Assembly (NCBI GenBank): GCA_017521295.1
Contig: JAFXDF010000039.1
Span: 1 to 36,092, forward strand
DNA: 36,092 nucleotides
Reading direction: 5' to 3'
Source: Clostridia bacterium
GTDB lineage: Bacteria > Bacillota > Clostridia > Oscillospirales > Butyricicoccaceae
Positions 7,250-14,931 of this stretch are shown here, piece after piece (the first letter of the stretch is position 1; every line of letters begins with the position of its first letter). A program made the position numbers and the translations under genes. The notes under the pieces were generated by a model. The model was given only the letters and a program-made list of their open reading frames with translations. It had not been told where the DNA came from and ran no database searches.

Positions 7250-8992
7250 TCACATCTGCTCCACAATATCGCCCAGCTGGTCGCAGAGGACCTGGGCCTT
7301 GGCGCAGTCATTGTCCCGGAGACAGTGGGCGATGCGGGTCTCCAGCTCTTTTTTCTGCTGTTCCAGCAGCAGGTAATCCTTGTCAAAATGATGCTTGTAA
7401 ATCATTTTGCGGAAGGCCCGGGCGCTCATGGGCCGCACGGTACCCTCCTCCACAAACAGCACCCGGTCGGCGCAGCCGGCGATGGTATAAAAGTCGTGGG
7501 AAACCATCAGCACAGCACCGTGATAGGCTTCCACCGCCTCTTCCAGGGCCTGCTGTGCAAAGGTGTCCAGATGGCTGGAGGGCTCGTCCAGCAGCAGCAG
7601 ATTGGCCTGACCTACACCAAGCACGGCCAGCTGCAAAAGGTTCTTTTCGCCGCCCGACAGATGGCCCACCCGGCGGTGGAGGCCGTCGGGGTCAAAGCAG
7701 TAGCCCGACAGATAGTTTTCGATCTCCTCCCGGGTCTCAAAGCCCAGGTCAAAAAACACGTCATAGAGGCTGTCTTCTTCCCGGAACACCTCTTCGTGGA
7801 GCTGGGAGAAAAAGCCCACCTCCGCCTCCTCGGCAAAGGAGACGGCGGGGTGCTCACCCTTCCAGATCTCCCGCAGCATGGAGGTCTTTCCCGTGCCGTT
7901 GGGGCCTACCAGGGCCACCTTCTCCCCTTCTTTCAGTTCGAAGGACACGTCGGACAGCAGTTTTTTCTCAAAGGACAGGCTGTAATCGGTGACGGTCAGC
8001 AGGGGCTGGGGCTCCTCGGACACCTCCACCTCCGGCAGGCGGATGTCGGGGCGGCGGGTCTCCACATAAGGCACCTCGGTGCGGCTGGCCAGAGCCCGGT
8101 TGAGCTGGCTGACCTTGCCCTTGAGGACACGGCCCTTCTGGGGAGAGATCACCTGGGTGGCATCGTCACGGAGGCGCTCCACCAGCTCTTCCAGACGGCT
8201 GATCTCGGCGCTGTCGGCAGACGCCGCCAGCTGCTGGTCGATCTTTTTCTGCAGGCGGTAGTGGTTATAGGCCAGGAAATTGCCGTCATATTCGGCCATG
8301 CCGCCGTTTTCCAGGTGCCAGATCTTGTCAAAGCAGTGGTTGAGCAGATAGCGGTTGTGGGTCACCACCAGGAGGGTGCCCTCGTAATGGTTGATCAGAT
8401 CCCGCAGGCCGGTGAGGTTTTCAAAATCCAGAAACACGTCGGGCTCGTCCATCATGAGCAGGCCGGGACGGCGCAGCATCTGACGGATGATCTGCACCAG
8501 TTTGTATTCGCCGCCGCTGAGCTTGTACAGCTCCAGATCGGCCTTTTCGGACAGCTCGGCCAGATGCAGCTGACGGCGAATGTTGCCCTCGGCATTGTCG
8601 GCGTCCATGGCCTGGCTCTCATCCAGCAGCAGCTGATAGCGCTCCATCAGCGCCTCCAGGTCGTCGCCGGAGGCCATCTCGTCACACACCTGGGCGATGT
8701 CCTGCTCCAGCTTTGCAAAGTCCCGGCGCAGATAGTCCATCACGGTGTCGTTCTGCTCCTTTTCCCGGGCGGCAAACTGGCTCACATAGCCCAGACGGCC
8801 GGCGGCCTCCAGCTTGATACGGCCCTCGTAGGTAAAGTTCTCCGGCCGGCGGATCAGCTCGGTGAGGGTGGTCTTGCCGGTGCCGTTGCTGCCGATCAGG
8901 GCGCAGTGGCGGCCGTTTTCCAGGGAAAAAGTCAGATCGTGAAACAGTTCCTGCTGCGGATATCCGAAAGAGAGTTTTTCCGCTTTGATCAT
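7250..8992 (-). CDS. ABC-F family ATPase
   Basis: The 580-residue product has two nucleotide-binding domains and no membrane segments, the ABC-F layout of ribosome-acting ATPases. NBD1 has Walker A GSNGTGKT, signature LSGGEYKL and an unusual Walker B MMDEPDVFLDF. NBD2 has GPNGTGKT, LSGGEKNL and the normal LLLDEPSSHLD. Both H-loops are present (VTHNR, VSHDF). A charged interdomain linker (LQKKIDQQ to about residue 300) fits the P-site tRNA interaction motif. Members act in translation or confer protection against ribosome-targeting antibiotics, and the specific role cannot be told here. SD AGGAGG lies 8 nt before the ATG. Confidence 0.92.
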   Translation of the reverse strand: MIKAEKLSFGYPQQELFHDLTFSLENGRHCALIGSNGTGKTTLTELIRRPENFTYEGRIKLEAAGRLGYVSQFAAREKEQNDTVMDYLRRDFAKLEQDIAQVCDEMASGDDLEALMERYQLLLDESQAMDADNAEGNIRRQLHLAELSEKADLELYKLSGGEYKLVQIIRQMLRRPGLLMMDEPDVFLDFENLTGLRDLINHYEGTLLVVTHNRYLLNHCFDKIWHLENGGMAEYDGNFLAYNHYRLQKKIDQQLAASADSAEISRLEELVERLRDDATQVISPQKGRVLKGKVSQLNRALASRTEVPYVETRRPDIRLPEVEVSEEPQPLLTVTDYSLSFEKKLLSDVSFELKEGEKVALVGPNGTGKTSMLREIWKGEHPAVSFAEEAEVGFFSQLHEEVFREEDSLYDVFFDLGFETREEIENYLSGYCFDPDGLHRRVGHLSGGEKNLLQLAVLGVGQANLLLLDEPSSHLDTFAQQALEEAVEAYHGAVLMVSHDFYTIAGCADRVLFVEEGTVRPMSARAFRKMIYKHHFDKDYLLLEQQKKELETRIAHCLRDNDCAKAQVLCDQLGDIVEQM

Positions 8993-9028
8993 GGGCGGGC
9001 CCTCCTAATGAATAGTCTTATCTTATTT

Positions 9029-9057
9029 ATTTTAGATGGAAGTGGGCCATAAAGCAA
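9029..9057 (-). promoter_or_regulatory. Promoter of the ABC-F / shikimate-kinase-family unit
   Basis: On the minus strand TTGCTT (9052-9057) and TAAAAT (9029-9034) are 17 bp apart. The start point would be about 30 nt before the ABC-F ATG. It is divergent from the promoter at 9108-9136. Confidence 0.7.
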
Positions 9058-9107
9058 GAGGAATCTGCCCGATTGTGCCAATTCTTTTGGCCGGATCGTA
9101 GAATGGC

Positions 9108-9136
9108 TTGCGCCCCTCCCTGCCATCTGCTATAAT
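9108..9136 (+). promoter_or_regulatory. Promoter of the YkvI-like / MBL hydrolase unit
   Basis: TTGCGC (9108-9113) is followed after 17 bp by a perfect TATAAT (9131-9136). The start point near 9143 lies upstream of the ATG at 9171 and excludes the in-frame TTG at 9108 as a translation start. Confidence 0.75.
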
Positions 9137-9170
9137 GCAGTTGATTTCGCGATTTTTCGAGGTGTATTTC

Positions 9171-10229
9171 ATGAAACATCTTTCGGCCGGTCAGCTGGCC
9201 CTTTCTTTCACCGGCGTTTTTCTGGGGGCCGGATTCGTTTCTGGACAGGAGCTGTGGCAGTTTTTCGCCTGTTTCGGCCCCGTCGGCCTGGTGGGATTCC
9301 TGCTGACAGTCGGCATTATTTTTATCATCAATTACGCCGCCCTCAGCCTGGTGCGTGCCACCGGCAGCGAGGATATGGCCCGGGCCATGACCCCCGGCGA
9401 CCGGCCCCGTCTGCGGCTGCTGGTGAGCGCCATGCAGACCATCCTGCTTTTCGGCGTTATGGTCATTATGATCGCCGGTGCTTCGGCCCTCATCCATGGG
9501 CTTACCGGGCTGCCCGCAGCAGCGGCAGGCGCGGTGTTCACCCTGGTGGTGGCGCTGGTGGCGCTGATGGGCCTGCAGGGTCTGGTGACCACCTTTTCCC
9601 TGCTGGTGCCGGTGACCACCGCCTGCGCGGTGATCCTTGCGGCAGCGGTGCTCTTTCAGAACGGATTCCGCTTCGCGCCGCCCAACGGAAGCGTTTCTCC
9701 CATGCTGCCCAACTGGGTAGTGGGCGCGCTGACCTATGCGGCCTATAACCTCTTCGGAACGGTGTGCACCATGGTGACGCTGGCCAAGCTGCTGCCCTCC
9801 CAAAAGGTTCTCAAAAACGGTCTGGGTCTGGGCAGCTGCCTTCTGACCGTGCTGGCCTGGAGCATGATCGCCGCCATGGCGGCCCAGCCTTCGGCAGGTG
9901 CCGGCGAGCTGCCCATGGGTGTGCTGGCCGGAACGCTGCACCCGGTGCTGGAGGTCAGCTACGGCCTTTTGATGGGGCTGGGCATGTTCAGCGCTACCCT
10001 GAGCAGCATGACCGCCCTCACCAATCAGCTGGAGATCCGCATGCCTCGGCTGAAGCCCTGGCACAAGCCCTTTTTCCTGTCGCTGCTGGCTTTCGCTTAT
10101 CTGGGCAGTCTGCTGGGCTTCGGCAATCTGATCGGTGTGATCTACCCCATTTTCGGCTACGCCAGCGTGCCGTTCCTGCTGTGTGTGGTGTACAACTGGC
10201 GCAAAACCGCCAAGGCCGCGAAAGGATGA
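9171..10229 (+). CDS. YkvI-like polytopic membrane protein (COG3949 type)
   Basis: The 352-residue product has about ten hydrophobic segments. The first contains FLGAGFVSGQELWQFF, the conserved opening of YkvI-like proteins, which are distantly related to the amino acid/polyamine/organocation transporter fold. Substrate is unknown. The start chosen is the ATG at 9171, preceded by GAGGTG and 6 nt, because the promoter lies upstream of it. Longer in-frame starts fall inside or before the promoter. The stop codon lies 4 nt before the ATG of the MBL hydrolase, so the pair is an operon. Confidence 0.85.
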   Translation: MKHLSAGQLALSFTGVFLGAGFVSGQELWQFFACFGPVGLVGFLLTVGIIFIINYAALSLVRATGSEDMARAMTPGDRPRLRLLVSAMQTILLFGVMVIMIAGASALIHGLTGLPAAAAGAVFTLVVALVALMGLQGLVTTFSLLVPVTTACAVILAAAVLFQNGFRFAPPNGSVSPMLPNWVVGALTYAAYNLFGTVCTMVTLAKLLPSQKVLKNGLGLGSCLLTVLAWSMIAAMAAQPSAGAGELPMGVLAGTLHPVLEVSYGLLMGLGMFSATLSSMTALTNQLEIRMPRLKPWHKPFFLSLLAFAYLGSLLGFGNLIGVIYPIFGYASVPFLLCVVYNWRKTAKAAKG

Positions 10230-10233
10230 TGGT

Positions 10234-11016
10234 ATGAAACTGACCGTTCTGGTGGACAACAACACCTATATCGACCAGTATTATCTGGGTGAGCCGGCCT
10301 TTTGCTGCCTTTTGGAGGCCGAGGGCAAAAAGATCCTGTTTGACACGGGTTATTCCGATATTTTTCTCAAAAATGCCGAAAAAATGGGGGTGGATCTGAG
10401 CAATCTCACCCATATTGTTCTATCCCACGGACACAACGACCACACCCGGGGCCTGCTGTTTCTGCCGCCCTCCCCTGTCACGCTGGTGGCGCATCCGGAC
10501 TGTTTCTTACCCAAGTATTTTGAGGGCGAGGACATCGGCGCGCCCTTTTCGGCGGAAGAGGCCGCAAAGCGTTGGGATGTGCGCCTGACCCGGGAGCCGG
10601 TGGCCCTCACCGAGCATCTGCTCTATCTGGGGCAGATCCCCCGCACCAACGATTTTGAAAACCGGACGCCCATCGGTACCTGCGGCGGCGCAGAGGATTT
10701 TCTCCTTGACGACACTGCCCTGGTGTGGCGGCGGGAGGATGGTATTTTCATCATCACCGGCTGCTCCCACAGCGGCATCTGCAACATTGTGGAATATGCC
10801 AAAAAAGTCTGCGAAGATGACCGGGTGCTGGGCATCCTGGGCGGCTTCCACCTGCTGGAAGCGGGCGAACAGCTGGACAAAACGGTGGCGTATTTGGCCG
10901 GTTTGGATATGAAGATGCTCTACCCCTGCCACTGTGTCTGCCTGCAGGCCAAGGCCAAAATGCTGGCCACTATGCCGGTGACTGAAGTTGGCGTAGGCAT
11001 GGCACTGGAGCTGTAA
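10234..11016 (+). CDS. Metallo-beta-lactamase-fold hydrolase (COG1237 type)
   Basis: The 260-residue protein has the MBL metal motif SHGHNDH (His65, His67, Asp69, His70). It also has LFDTGYSD near the N-terminus, GCSHSGICN at mid-protein and GGFHLL, which are typical of the subgroup often annotated as dihydropterin-ribofuranosyl-aminobenzene phosphate synthase homologues. That name derives from archaea and should not be taken as a proven function here. The AAAGGA SD, 7 nt before the ATG, overlaps the end of the YkvI-like gene. A bidirectional terminator follows directly. Confidence 0.88.
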   Translation: MKLTVLVDNNTYIDQYYLGEPAFCCLLEAEGKKILFDTGYSDIFLKNAEKMGVDLSNLTHIVLSHGHNDHTRGLLFLPPSPVTLVAHPDCFLPKYFEGEDIGAPFSAEEAAKRWDVRLTREPVALTEHLLYLGQIPRTNDFENRTPIGTCGGAEDFLLDDTALVWRREDGIFIITGCSHSGICNIVEYAKKVCEDDRVLGILGGFHLLEAGEQLDKTVAYLAGLDMKMLYPCHCVCLQAKAKMLATMPVTEVGVGMALEL

Positions 11017-11023
11017 CCGAAAG

Positions 11024-11057
11024 AAAAGACCGTTTTCCCAAAAGGAAACGGTCTTTT
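11024..11057. terminator. Bidirectional intrinsic terminator between MBL and ZIP genes
   Basis: AAAAGACCGTTTTCC and GGAAACGGTCTTTT pair, with one bulged T, around the loop CAAAA. An A-run on the left and a T-run on the right give U-tracts in both directions. It separates two convergent genes ending at 11016 (+) and 11061 (-). Confidence 0.88.
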
Positions 11058-11060
11058 TGA

Positions 11061-11900
11061 TTATGCAAAAATAATGAACATACCCACCAAAATACCGATG
11101 ATCACCGAAAAGGCCGGCAGTTTGCTGTGGTACATCAGGATGGCCTGGGGCAGGATCTCGCCAAACACCACGTACAGCATGGCGCCGCTGGCAAAACCCA
11201 GGCTCAGAGCCAGGCCCAACAGGCCAATGTCACCGATCAGAAAACCCAACAGGGCGCCCACCATGGTGGGCACACCGGAAAGAGCGGTCATCATTACGGC
11301 CTTTGGCTTGCTCATGCCGCCGCTGATGAGGGGCACCGAAACGGCCATGCCCTCGGGGATGTTATGCAGGCCGATGAGCACGGCCAGAACCAGGGCGGAG
11401 CTGCCCATCACGCCGTTGTTGCTGGCGTAGGAGGCGCCGATGGTCATACCCTCGGGCACGTTGTGCAGGGCAATGGCGCTGGCCATCACCACGCCCGCGA
11501 TAAACAGGGAGAACTTGTTATCCTGGCGGGTATAGTGCATTTTATAATGGTCACTGTGAATGAGCTCGTCCAGGTCATCGGCGGTTTTGGGGTGGTTTTC
11601 GTCGATATGGGGCACCTCGGGATTGGTGTTTTTGTCGATAAGATAATTCAAGACATAAATCACCGCCACGCCTAGAGCAATGGAAAGGATCACCACACCC
11701 ACACCCACATTGGTCTCAACAGCTTCGGTGATCAGATCGAAACAGACTACGCTGAGCATAACGCCGGCGGCAAAGCTCAGAAGAAGGCTCACCGTCCGGT
11801 TGGAGTCCTTCTGCAGCATGGCACCGATCAAGCCGCCAAGGCCGGTGCCCACCACGCCTGCAATGGCGGTAGTCATCAACAATGTTCCGATAACACCCAT
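11061..11900 (-). CDS. ZIP family divalent metal transporter
   Basis: The 279-residue membrane protein has about eight transmembrane segments. It carries the two metal-site helices of ZIP proteins, LHNVPEGMTIG and LHNIPEGMAV, plus FGEILPQAI near the end. A His/Asp-rich cytoplasmic loop (HIDENHPK and HSDHYKMHY) between TM3 and TM4 is typical and may bind metal. It probably imports zinc or other divalent ions, and specificity cannot be read from sequence. SD GAGG lies 7 nt before the ATG. It forms a single-gene unit with its own promoter and the shared terminator at 11024-11057. Confidence 0.93.
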   Translation of the reverse strand: MGVIGTLLMTTAIAGVVGTGLGGLIGAMLQKDSNRTVSLLLSFAAGVMLSVVCFDLITEAVETNVGVGVVILSIALGVAVIYVLNYLIDKNTNPEVPHIDENHPKTADDLDELIHSDHYKMHYTRQDNKFSLFIAGVVMASAIALHNVPEGMTIGASYASNNGVMGSSALVLAVLIGLHNIPEGMAVSVPLISGGMSKPKAVMMTALSGVPTMVGALLGFLIGDIGLLGLALSLGFASGAMLYVVFGEILPQAILMYHSKLPAFSVIIGILVGMFIIFA

Positions 11901-11939
11901 ATGTATACCTCTTTTTTGTAGTTACTCTGTGCAAACTGA

Positions 11940-11968
11940 ATGGTAGCACAAACAGCGCTGAAAAACAA
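11940..11968 (-). promoter_or_regulatory. Promoter of the ZIP transporter gene
   Basis: On the minus strand TTGTTT (11963-11968) and TACCAT (11940-11945) are 17 bp apart. The -10 is preceded by TGC, giving an extended -10. The string TTTGTGCTACCATT is shared with the promoter region of the HTH gene at 14885-14898. The rest of 11901-12050 shows nothing further that I can support. Confidence 0.65.
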
Positions 11969-12050
11969 CCATTTTCGACACATTTCTGTAAAAAGGATAA
12001 GGGCTTATGAACGCATAATCACAGGCTGCATTTTTTGCTGTTTAAAGTTT

Positions 12051-13055
12051 TTACCCATCAAGGAGCTCAAAAAAGGCCGCCCGTTCCGCTTCCCGAACTT
12101 CACCAAAATTGATGGAAAATCGAATTTTGCGTCCGGAGTCTGTTTCGATGATGATGATCGGCTGGCCGTAGCATTCTGTTCCTCTTTGCACAGATCGGTG
12201 GTCAAAAGCAAAACCGCGGATGCGGCTGCCCACAATGTCTGTAAAGTGTTTCGACACATCTACCAGATCTGCATCAGGCAGTATGTTGTCGGTCCAGACC
12301 GCGGCATAGGGCGTGATGGTCAGCACTCCGCCTTCATAGACAAAGTATAGGTTTTTTCTAAAGCAATTTTCCCGTTTGAACTCCGGCAAGTTCATGGCAA
12401 AAAAGACGGGGCAGTCCTCATTTTTCTCTGCCAACACATTCCGAATCGTTTTTCCTGCGGCCGTTTCATAGAAGTCGATCCCACCATGGGGTCTCCCCTC
12501 TTCAACAGCTTCGTAGATTTGGTAAACAGCTTCGTAAATATTCCCCACAGAATAGTTGCGCTCACAAACATCCTGAAAAGTGCCCTCGGCAACAATACTG
12601 CCCCGTGGAGTGTCTTCAGGATCGTTCCTCGTTGGTGAAACCGTACGATTCTTTGCTCCGGCGTCTAAAAGAATCTTTGTTGCCTCAATGATATATCGGT
12701 CAAATGTGGACAAGGCAAGCGCACTTAGGCATTGGGCGCCATAACACCCGTCACATTTATTTACATCAAATCCATGTTCAAGAAAAAACCGAATGATCGC
12801 GCACATCGCCGGCCCGGGATTCGGATTCAGGTTCAAGCCGGGTTCACAATCGTCCACGAAAGAATCACCAAATGCAGTTTGCCAATATCCCATCAGAATT
12901 TCGGATAAGATATTTTCGTCATCATGCTTTCCCAGCACATTCACATCGGCCCCTTGCCGAATCAGTTCTTCTGCCGCCGCAAAATCGGGAGCACCAGACC
13001 AAAACAGCTTTAGCAGCTGATTGCCAAGATCATCATAACCATAATCGTAGTCCAC
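12051..13055 (-). CDS. Ankyrin-repeat-like protein with unknown C-terminal domain
   Basis: The protein is about 334 residues with no signal peptide or membrane helix. The N-terminal half has ankyrin-like units: AEELIRQGADVNVLG, IIRFFLEHGFDVNKCDG and ATKILLDAGAKN. The C-terminal half (about residues 155-334) is not recognised and is rich in beta-type sequence such as GVLTITPYAAVWTD and IIIIETDSGRKIRFSIN. GC content is near 45-50 percent in sampled lines, against about 60 percent in neighbours, suggesting later acquisition. A GTG at 13064 lies inside the GGAGGTG ribosome binding site, so I use the GTG at 13055, 8 nt after GGAGG. It stands alone between ZIP and tRNA-Pro. Confidence 0.8.
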   Translation of the reverse strand: MDYDYGYDDLGNQLLKLFWSGAPDFAAAEELIRQGADVNVLGKHDDENILSEILMGYWQTAFGDSFVDDCEPGLNLNPNPGPAMCAIIRFFLEHGFDVNKCDGCYGAQCLSALALSTFDRYIIEATKILLDAGAKNRTVSPTRNDPEDTPRGSIVAEGTFQDVCERNYSVGNIYEAVYQIYEAVEEGRPHGGIDFYETAAGKTIRNVLAEKNEDCPVFFAMNLPEFKRENCFRKNLYFVYEGGVLTITPYAAVWTDNILPDADLVDVSKHFTDIVGSRIRGFAFDHRSVQRGTECYGQPIIIIETDSGRKIRFSINFGEVREAERAAFFELLDG

Positions 13056-13139
13056 AGAATCCACCTCCTGTCTGTAGTGTACAGCTGGTTGTGTACTATA
13101 AAACGGACTTTTAATATATCATGCGAACAATGCCAAAAA

Positions 13140-13174
13140 CAAAAAGAGCCATTCTCTTTCGAGAACGACTCTTT
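13140..13174 (-). terminator. Intrinsic terminator of tRNA-Pro
   Basis: On the minus strand AAAGAGTCGTTCTC-GAAA-GAGAATGGCTCTTT forms a 14-bp stem with two G-U pairs and a GAAA tetraloop, followed by a T-run. It begins 3 nt after the encoded CCA. Confidence 0.88.
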
Positions 13175-13176
13175 AT

Positions 13177-13252
13177 TGGTCCGAGTGGCGAGACTTGAAC
13201 TCACGGCCTCTTGACCCCCAGTCAAGCGCGCTACCAGCTGCGCTACACCCGG
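13177..13252 (-). tRNA. tRNA-Pro (anticodon GGG), CCA encoded
   Basis: The minus strand folds into a 76-nt cloverleaf. The acceptor CCGGGTG pairs with CACTCGG (one G-T), the D-arm is GCGC/GCGC, the anticodon stem is CTTGA/TCAAG with loop CTGGGGG, and the 3' CCA is encoded. The GGG anticodon reads CCC and CCU proline codons. It has its own promoter and terminator. Confidence 0.95.
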
Positions 13253-13264
13253 TCAACGTCATTT

Positions 13265-13293
13265 ATGATACCACAGCATATTTAAAAAAGCAA
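13265..13293 (-). promoter_or_regulatory. Promoter of tRNA-Pro
   Basis: On the minus strand TTGCTT (13288-13293) and TATCAT (13265-13270) are 17 bp apart, placing the transcript start a few nucleotides before the tRNA 5' end. The same short gap is the leader of the divergent flippase gene, for which I find no convincing standard promoter. Confidence 0.7.
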
Positions 13294-13336
13294 GAGTTTT
13301 TTTCATTTTTTCGAGAAAAATTTCATACAAATTACC

Positions 13337-14827
13337 ATGAGAAATGCGACACGTTTTTTGTGGAATACGATACTTTTGACCGCTACTTCCCTGCTGATGC
13401 GGCTGTTGGCCATGAGTTTCCAGGTGTATCTCACCCAACGCATCGGGCCGGAGGGCATCGGTCTGTTTGAGCTGCTCATGTCGGTGTACGGTCTGGCGGT
13501 ATCGCTGGCGGTGTCGGGGGTGCGGCTGTCCACCACCCGGCTGGTGCTGGAGGTGACCCAACGAACACAGGGCGACGTCATGAGCCTGTGTCTGCGCTAT
13601 GCCCTGCTGCTTGGTGTTGGCGCAGGGGCGCTGCTCTATGCCTGCAGCGGCCCTGCGGCGGCGCTGTGGCTGGATGAGCCGCAGCTGGCCCAATGCCTGC
13701 GGGTACTTGCCTTCAGCCTGCCCTGTCTGTCGGTGTCTTCCTGCCTGGGAGGGCTGTTTGCCGCCCGGCGGCAGGCCGGGCGTATGGCCACGGTGCAGGT
13801 GCTGGAGTTCTGCTTTCACATGGCTCTGACCTTTGGCGGTCTGGCGGTACTCCGGCCCCGGCAGCCGGCGGAGGCCTGTCTGCTGCTGGTGTGCAGCAGC
13901 TGTCTGTCCGATCTGTTTTCGGTGTCCCTCTCCCGGTTGTTTTACCGCCGGGAGGGTCTGCGGAAAAACCGGGTGCCCACCGAGCTGACGGGAGATCTGC
14001 TAAGCATCGCCCTGCCCGACGCGGTGGGTTCCTGGGTGCGGTCGGGCCTGGTGAGCGCCAAGCATGTGCTCATCCCAAAAGGGCTGCGCCGGTTCGGCGC
14101 CGGCAGCGCCCAAGCCCTGTCCTCCTACGGCATGATCCACGGCATGGTGATGCCGGTGCTGGGCTTCCCTGCCGCCTTTCTGGGAACGGTCTCCGGGCTG
14201 CTGGTGCCCGAGATCGCCGAAAGCCACGCCCGTGGTCAGCAGGGACGGCTGGCCGCTATCATGCAGCGGGTGCTCCATCTGACCCTGTTGTTCTCCTTTT
14301 TCACCGGAGGCGTACTGCTGGTATACGGCGGCGATCTGGGGCAGATGCTGTACAAGTCCGCCCAGGTGGAGCGGTATATCCGGCTGCTGGCGCCCCTGGT
14401 GCCGCTGATGTATCTGGACACCACGGTGGACGGTATGCTCAAGGGCATGGGACTGCAGAACGCCAGCATGCGCATCAACATTCTGGACGCGGCGGTGAGC
14501 CTGCTCCTAGTGTGGCAGCTGATCCCACGGGCCGGGTTGGGCGGTTATCTTCTGACCATTTATGTCAGCGAAACGCTGAATTTTCTGCTGAGTTTCCGGC
14601 AACTCAACCGCCATGCCGGGCTGCGGCTGCCCTTTTTCCGCAGTGTGCTTTCGCCGCTGATGGCCGCCATGTGCGCCATTGTGCTTCCCCGGCTGGCGCT
14701 GGGCGGCGGGCAGCCGATGGTGCTCATGGGCTGCAGCCTTTTGCTCTATTATCTGCTGCTGCGGCTGCTGGGCAGCGTTACCCGAAGGGATCTGCGGTGG
14801 TTTTGGGGGATTTTTCGGCAAAAATAA
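13337..14827 (+). CDS. SpoVB-like MOP-superfamily flippase / oligosaccharide transporter
   Basis: The 496-residue membrane protein has about 12-14 hydrophobic segments. The N-terminal signature TATSLLMRLLAMSFQVYLTQRIG followed by GPEGIGLFELL is characteristic of polysaccharide-biosynthesis/SpoVB-type MVF flippases. Family members move lipid-linked sugar precursors across the membrane and, in SpoVB, act in spore cortex formation. The target here is inferred. No good SD precedes the ATG at 13337, so the start is the weakest part of the call. The family signature begins within the first 25 residues, which supports it. The HTH regulator gene follows 104 bp downstream. Confidence 0.88.
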   Translation: MRNATRFLWNTILLTATSLLMRLLAMSFQVYLTQRIGPEGIGLFELLMSVYGLAVSLAVSGVRLSTTRLVLEVTQRTQGDVMSLCLRYALLLGVGAGALLYACSGPAAALWLDEPQLAQCLRVLAFSLPCLSVSSCLGGLFAARRQAGRMATVQVLEFCFHMALTFGGLAVLRPRQPAEACLLLVCSSCLSDLFSVSLSRLFYRREGLRKNRVPTELTGDLLSIALPDAVGSWVRSGLVSAKHVLIPKGLRRFGAGSAQALSSYGMIHGMVMPVLGFPAAFLGTVSGLLVPEIAESHARGQQGRLAAIMQRVLHLTLLFSFFTGGVLLVYGGDLGQMLYKSAQVERYIRLLAPLVPLMYLDTTVDGMLKGMGLQNASMRINILDAAVSLLLVWQLIPRAGLGGYLLTIYVSETLNFLLSFRQLNRHAGLRLPFFRSVLSPLMAAMCAIVLPRLALGGGQPMVLMGCSLLLYYLLLRLLGSVTRRDLRWFWGIFRQK

Positions 14828-14832
14828 GAGGT

Positions 14833-14847
14833 GCAACCGCCGGTTGC
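14833..14847. repeat. Short perfect inverted repeat after the flippase gene
   Basis: GCAACC-gcc-GGTTGC sits 5 nt after the flippase stop. It is not followed by a T-run, so it is a poor terminator candidate. It directly adjoins the first copy of the TGCTACC motif and may be part of an operator. Confidence 0.4.
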
Positions 14848-14900
14848 TACCGTTTCAAGGCGGGTTGGTGGACTTTTTGCCCGGTTTGTGCTACCATTTG
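14845..14900 (+). promoter_or_regulatory. Promoter and duplicated motif upstream of the HTH gene
   Basis: The motif TGCTACC(G/A)TTT occurs twice, at 14845-14855 and 14889-14899, 44 bp apart (about four helical turns). The second copy contains an extended -10 (TGC-TACCAT, -10 at 14892-14897) with a -35-like TGGACT at 14869-14874 and a 17-bp spacer. Autoregulation by the encoded HTH protein is a guess from position. Confidence 0.5.
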
Positions 14901-14931
14901 GGCAAGATCCAAAGCAAAGGAGACCCCAAAA

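Noticed and set aside
6989..9052. A 687-codon open frame on the plus strand opposite the shikimate-kinase-family and ABC-F genes
   Set aside because: It is a mirror of GC-rich codons. The minus-strand genes carry all Walker and signature motifs, and the plus frame matches no family I know.
9027..10265. A 412-codon open frame on the minus strand opposite the YkvI-like gene
   Set aside because: Its His/Gln/Gly-rich composition is typical of antisense frames, and it would overlap the ABC-F promoter. The plus-strand gene has promoter, SD and family signature.
12000..13260. Integrated element with att sites at tRNA-Pro
   Set aside because: I looked for a repeat of the tRNA-Pro 3' end beyond the ankyrin gene and for an integrase and saw neither, so only low GC supports acquisition.
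13303..13331. SigE-like promoter (TCATTTT-N14-CATACAAA) before the SpoVB-like gene
   Set aside because: The match is attractive for a sporulation gene, but the -10 ends 5 nt before the ATG, so the transcript would start at or inside the start codon. Without 5' mapping it cannot be claimed.
13693..14931. Long N-terminal extension of the HTH regulator
   Set aside because: This is a second frame of the flippase gene. A good SD and the HTH N-terminus place the start at 14932.
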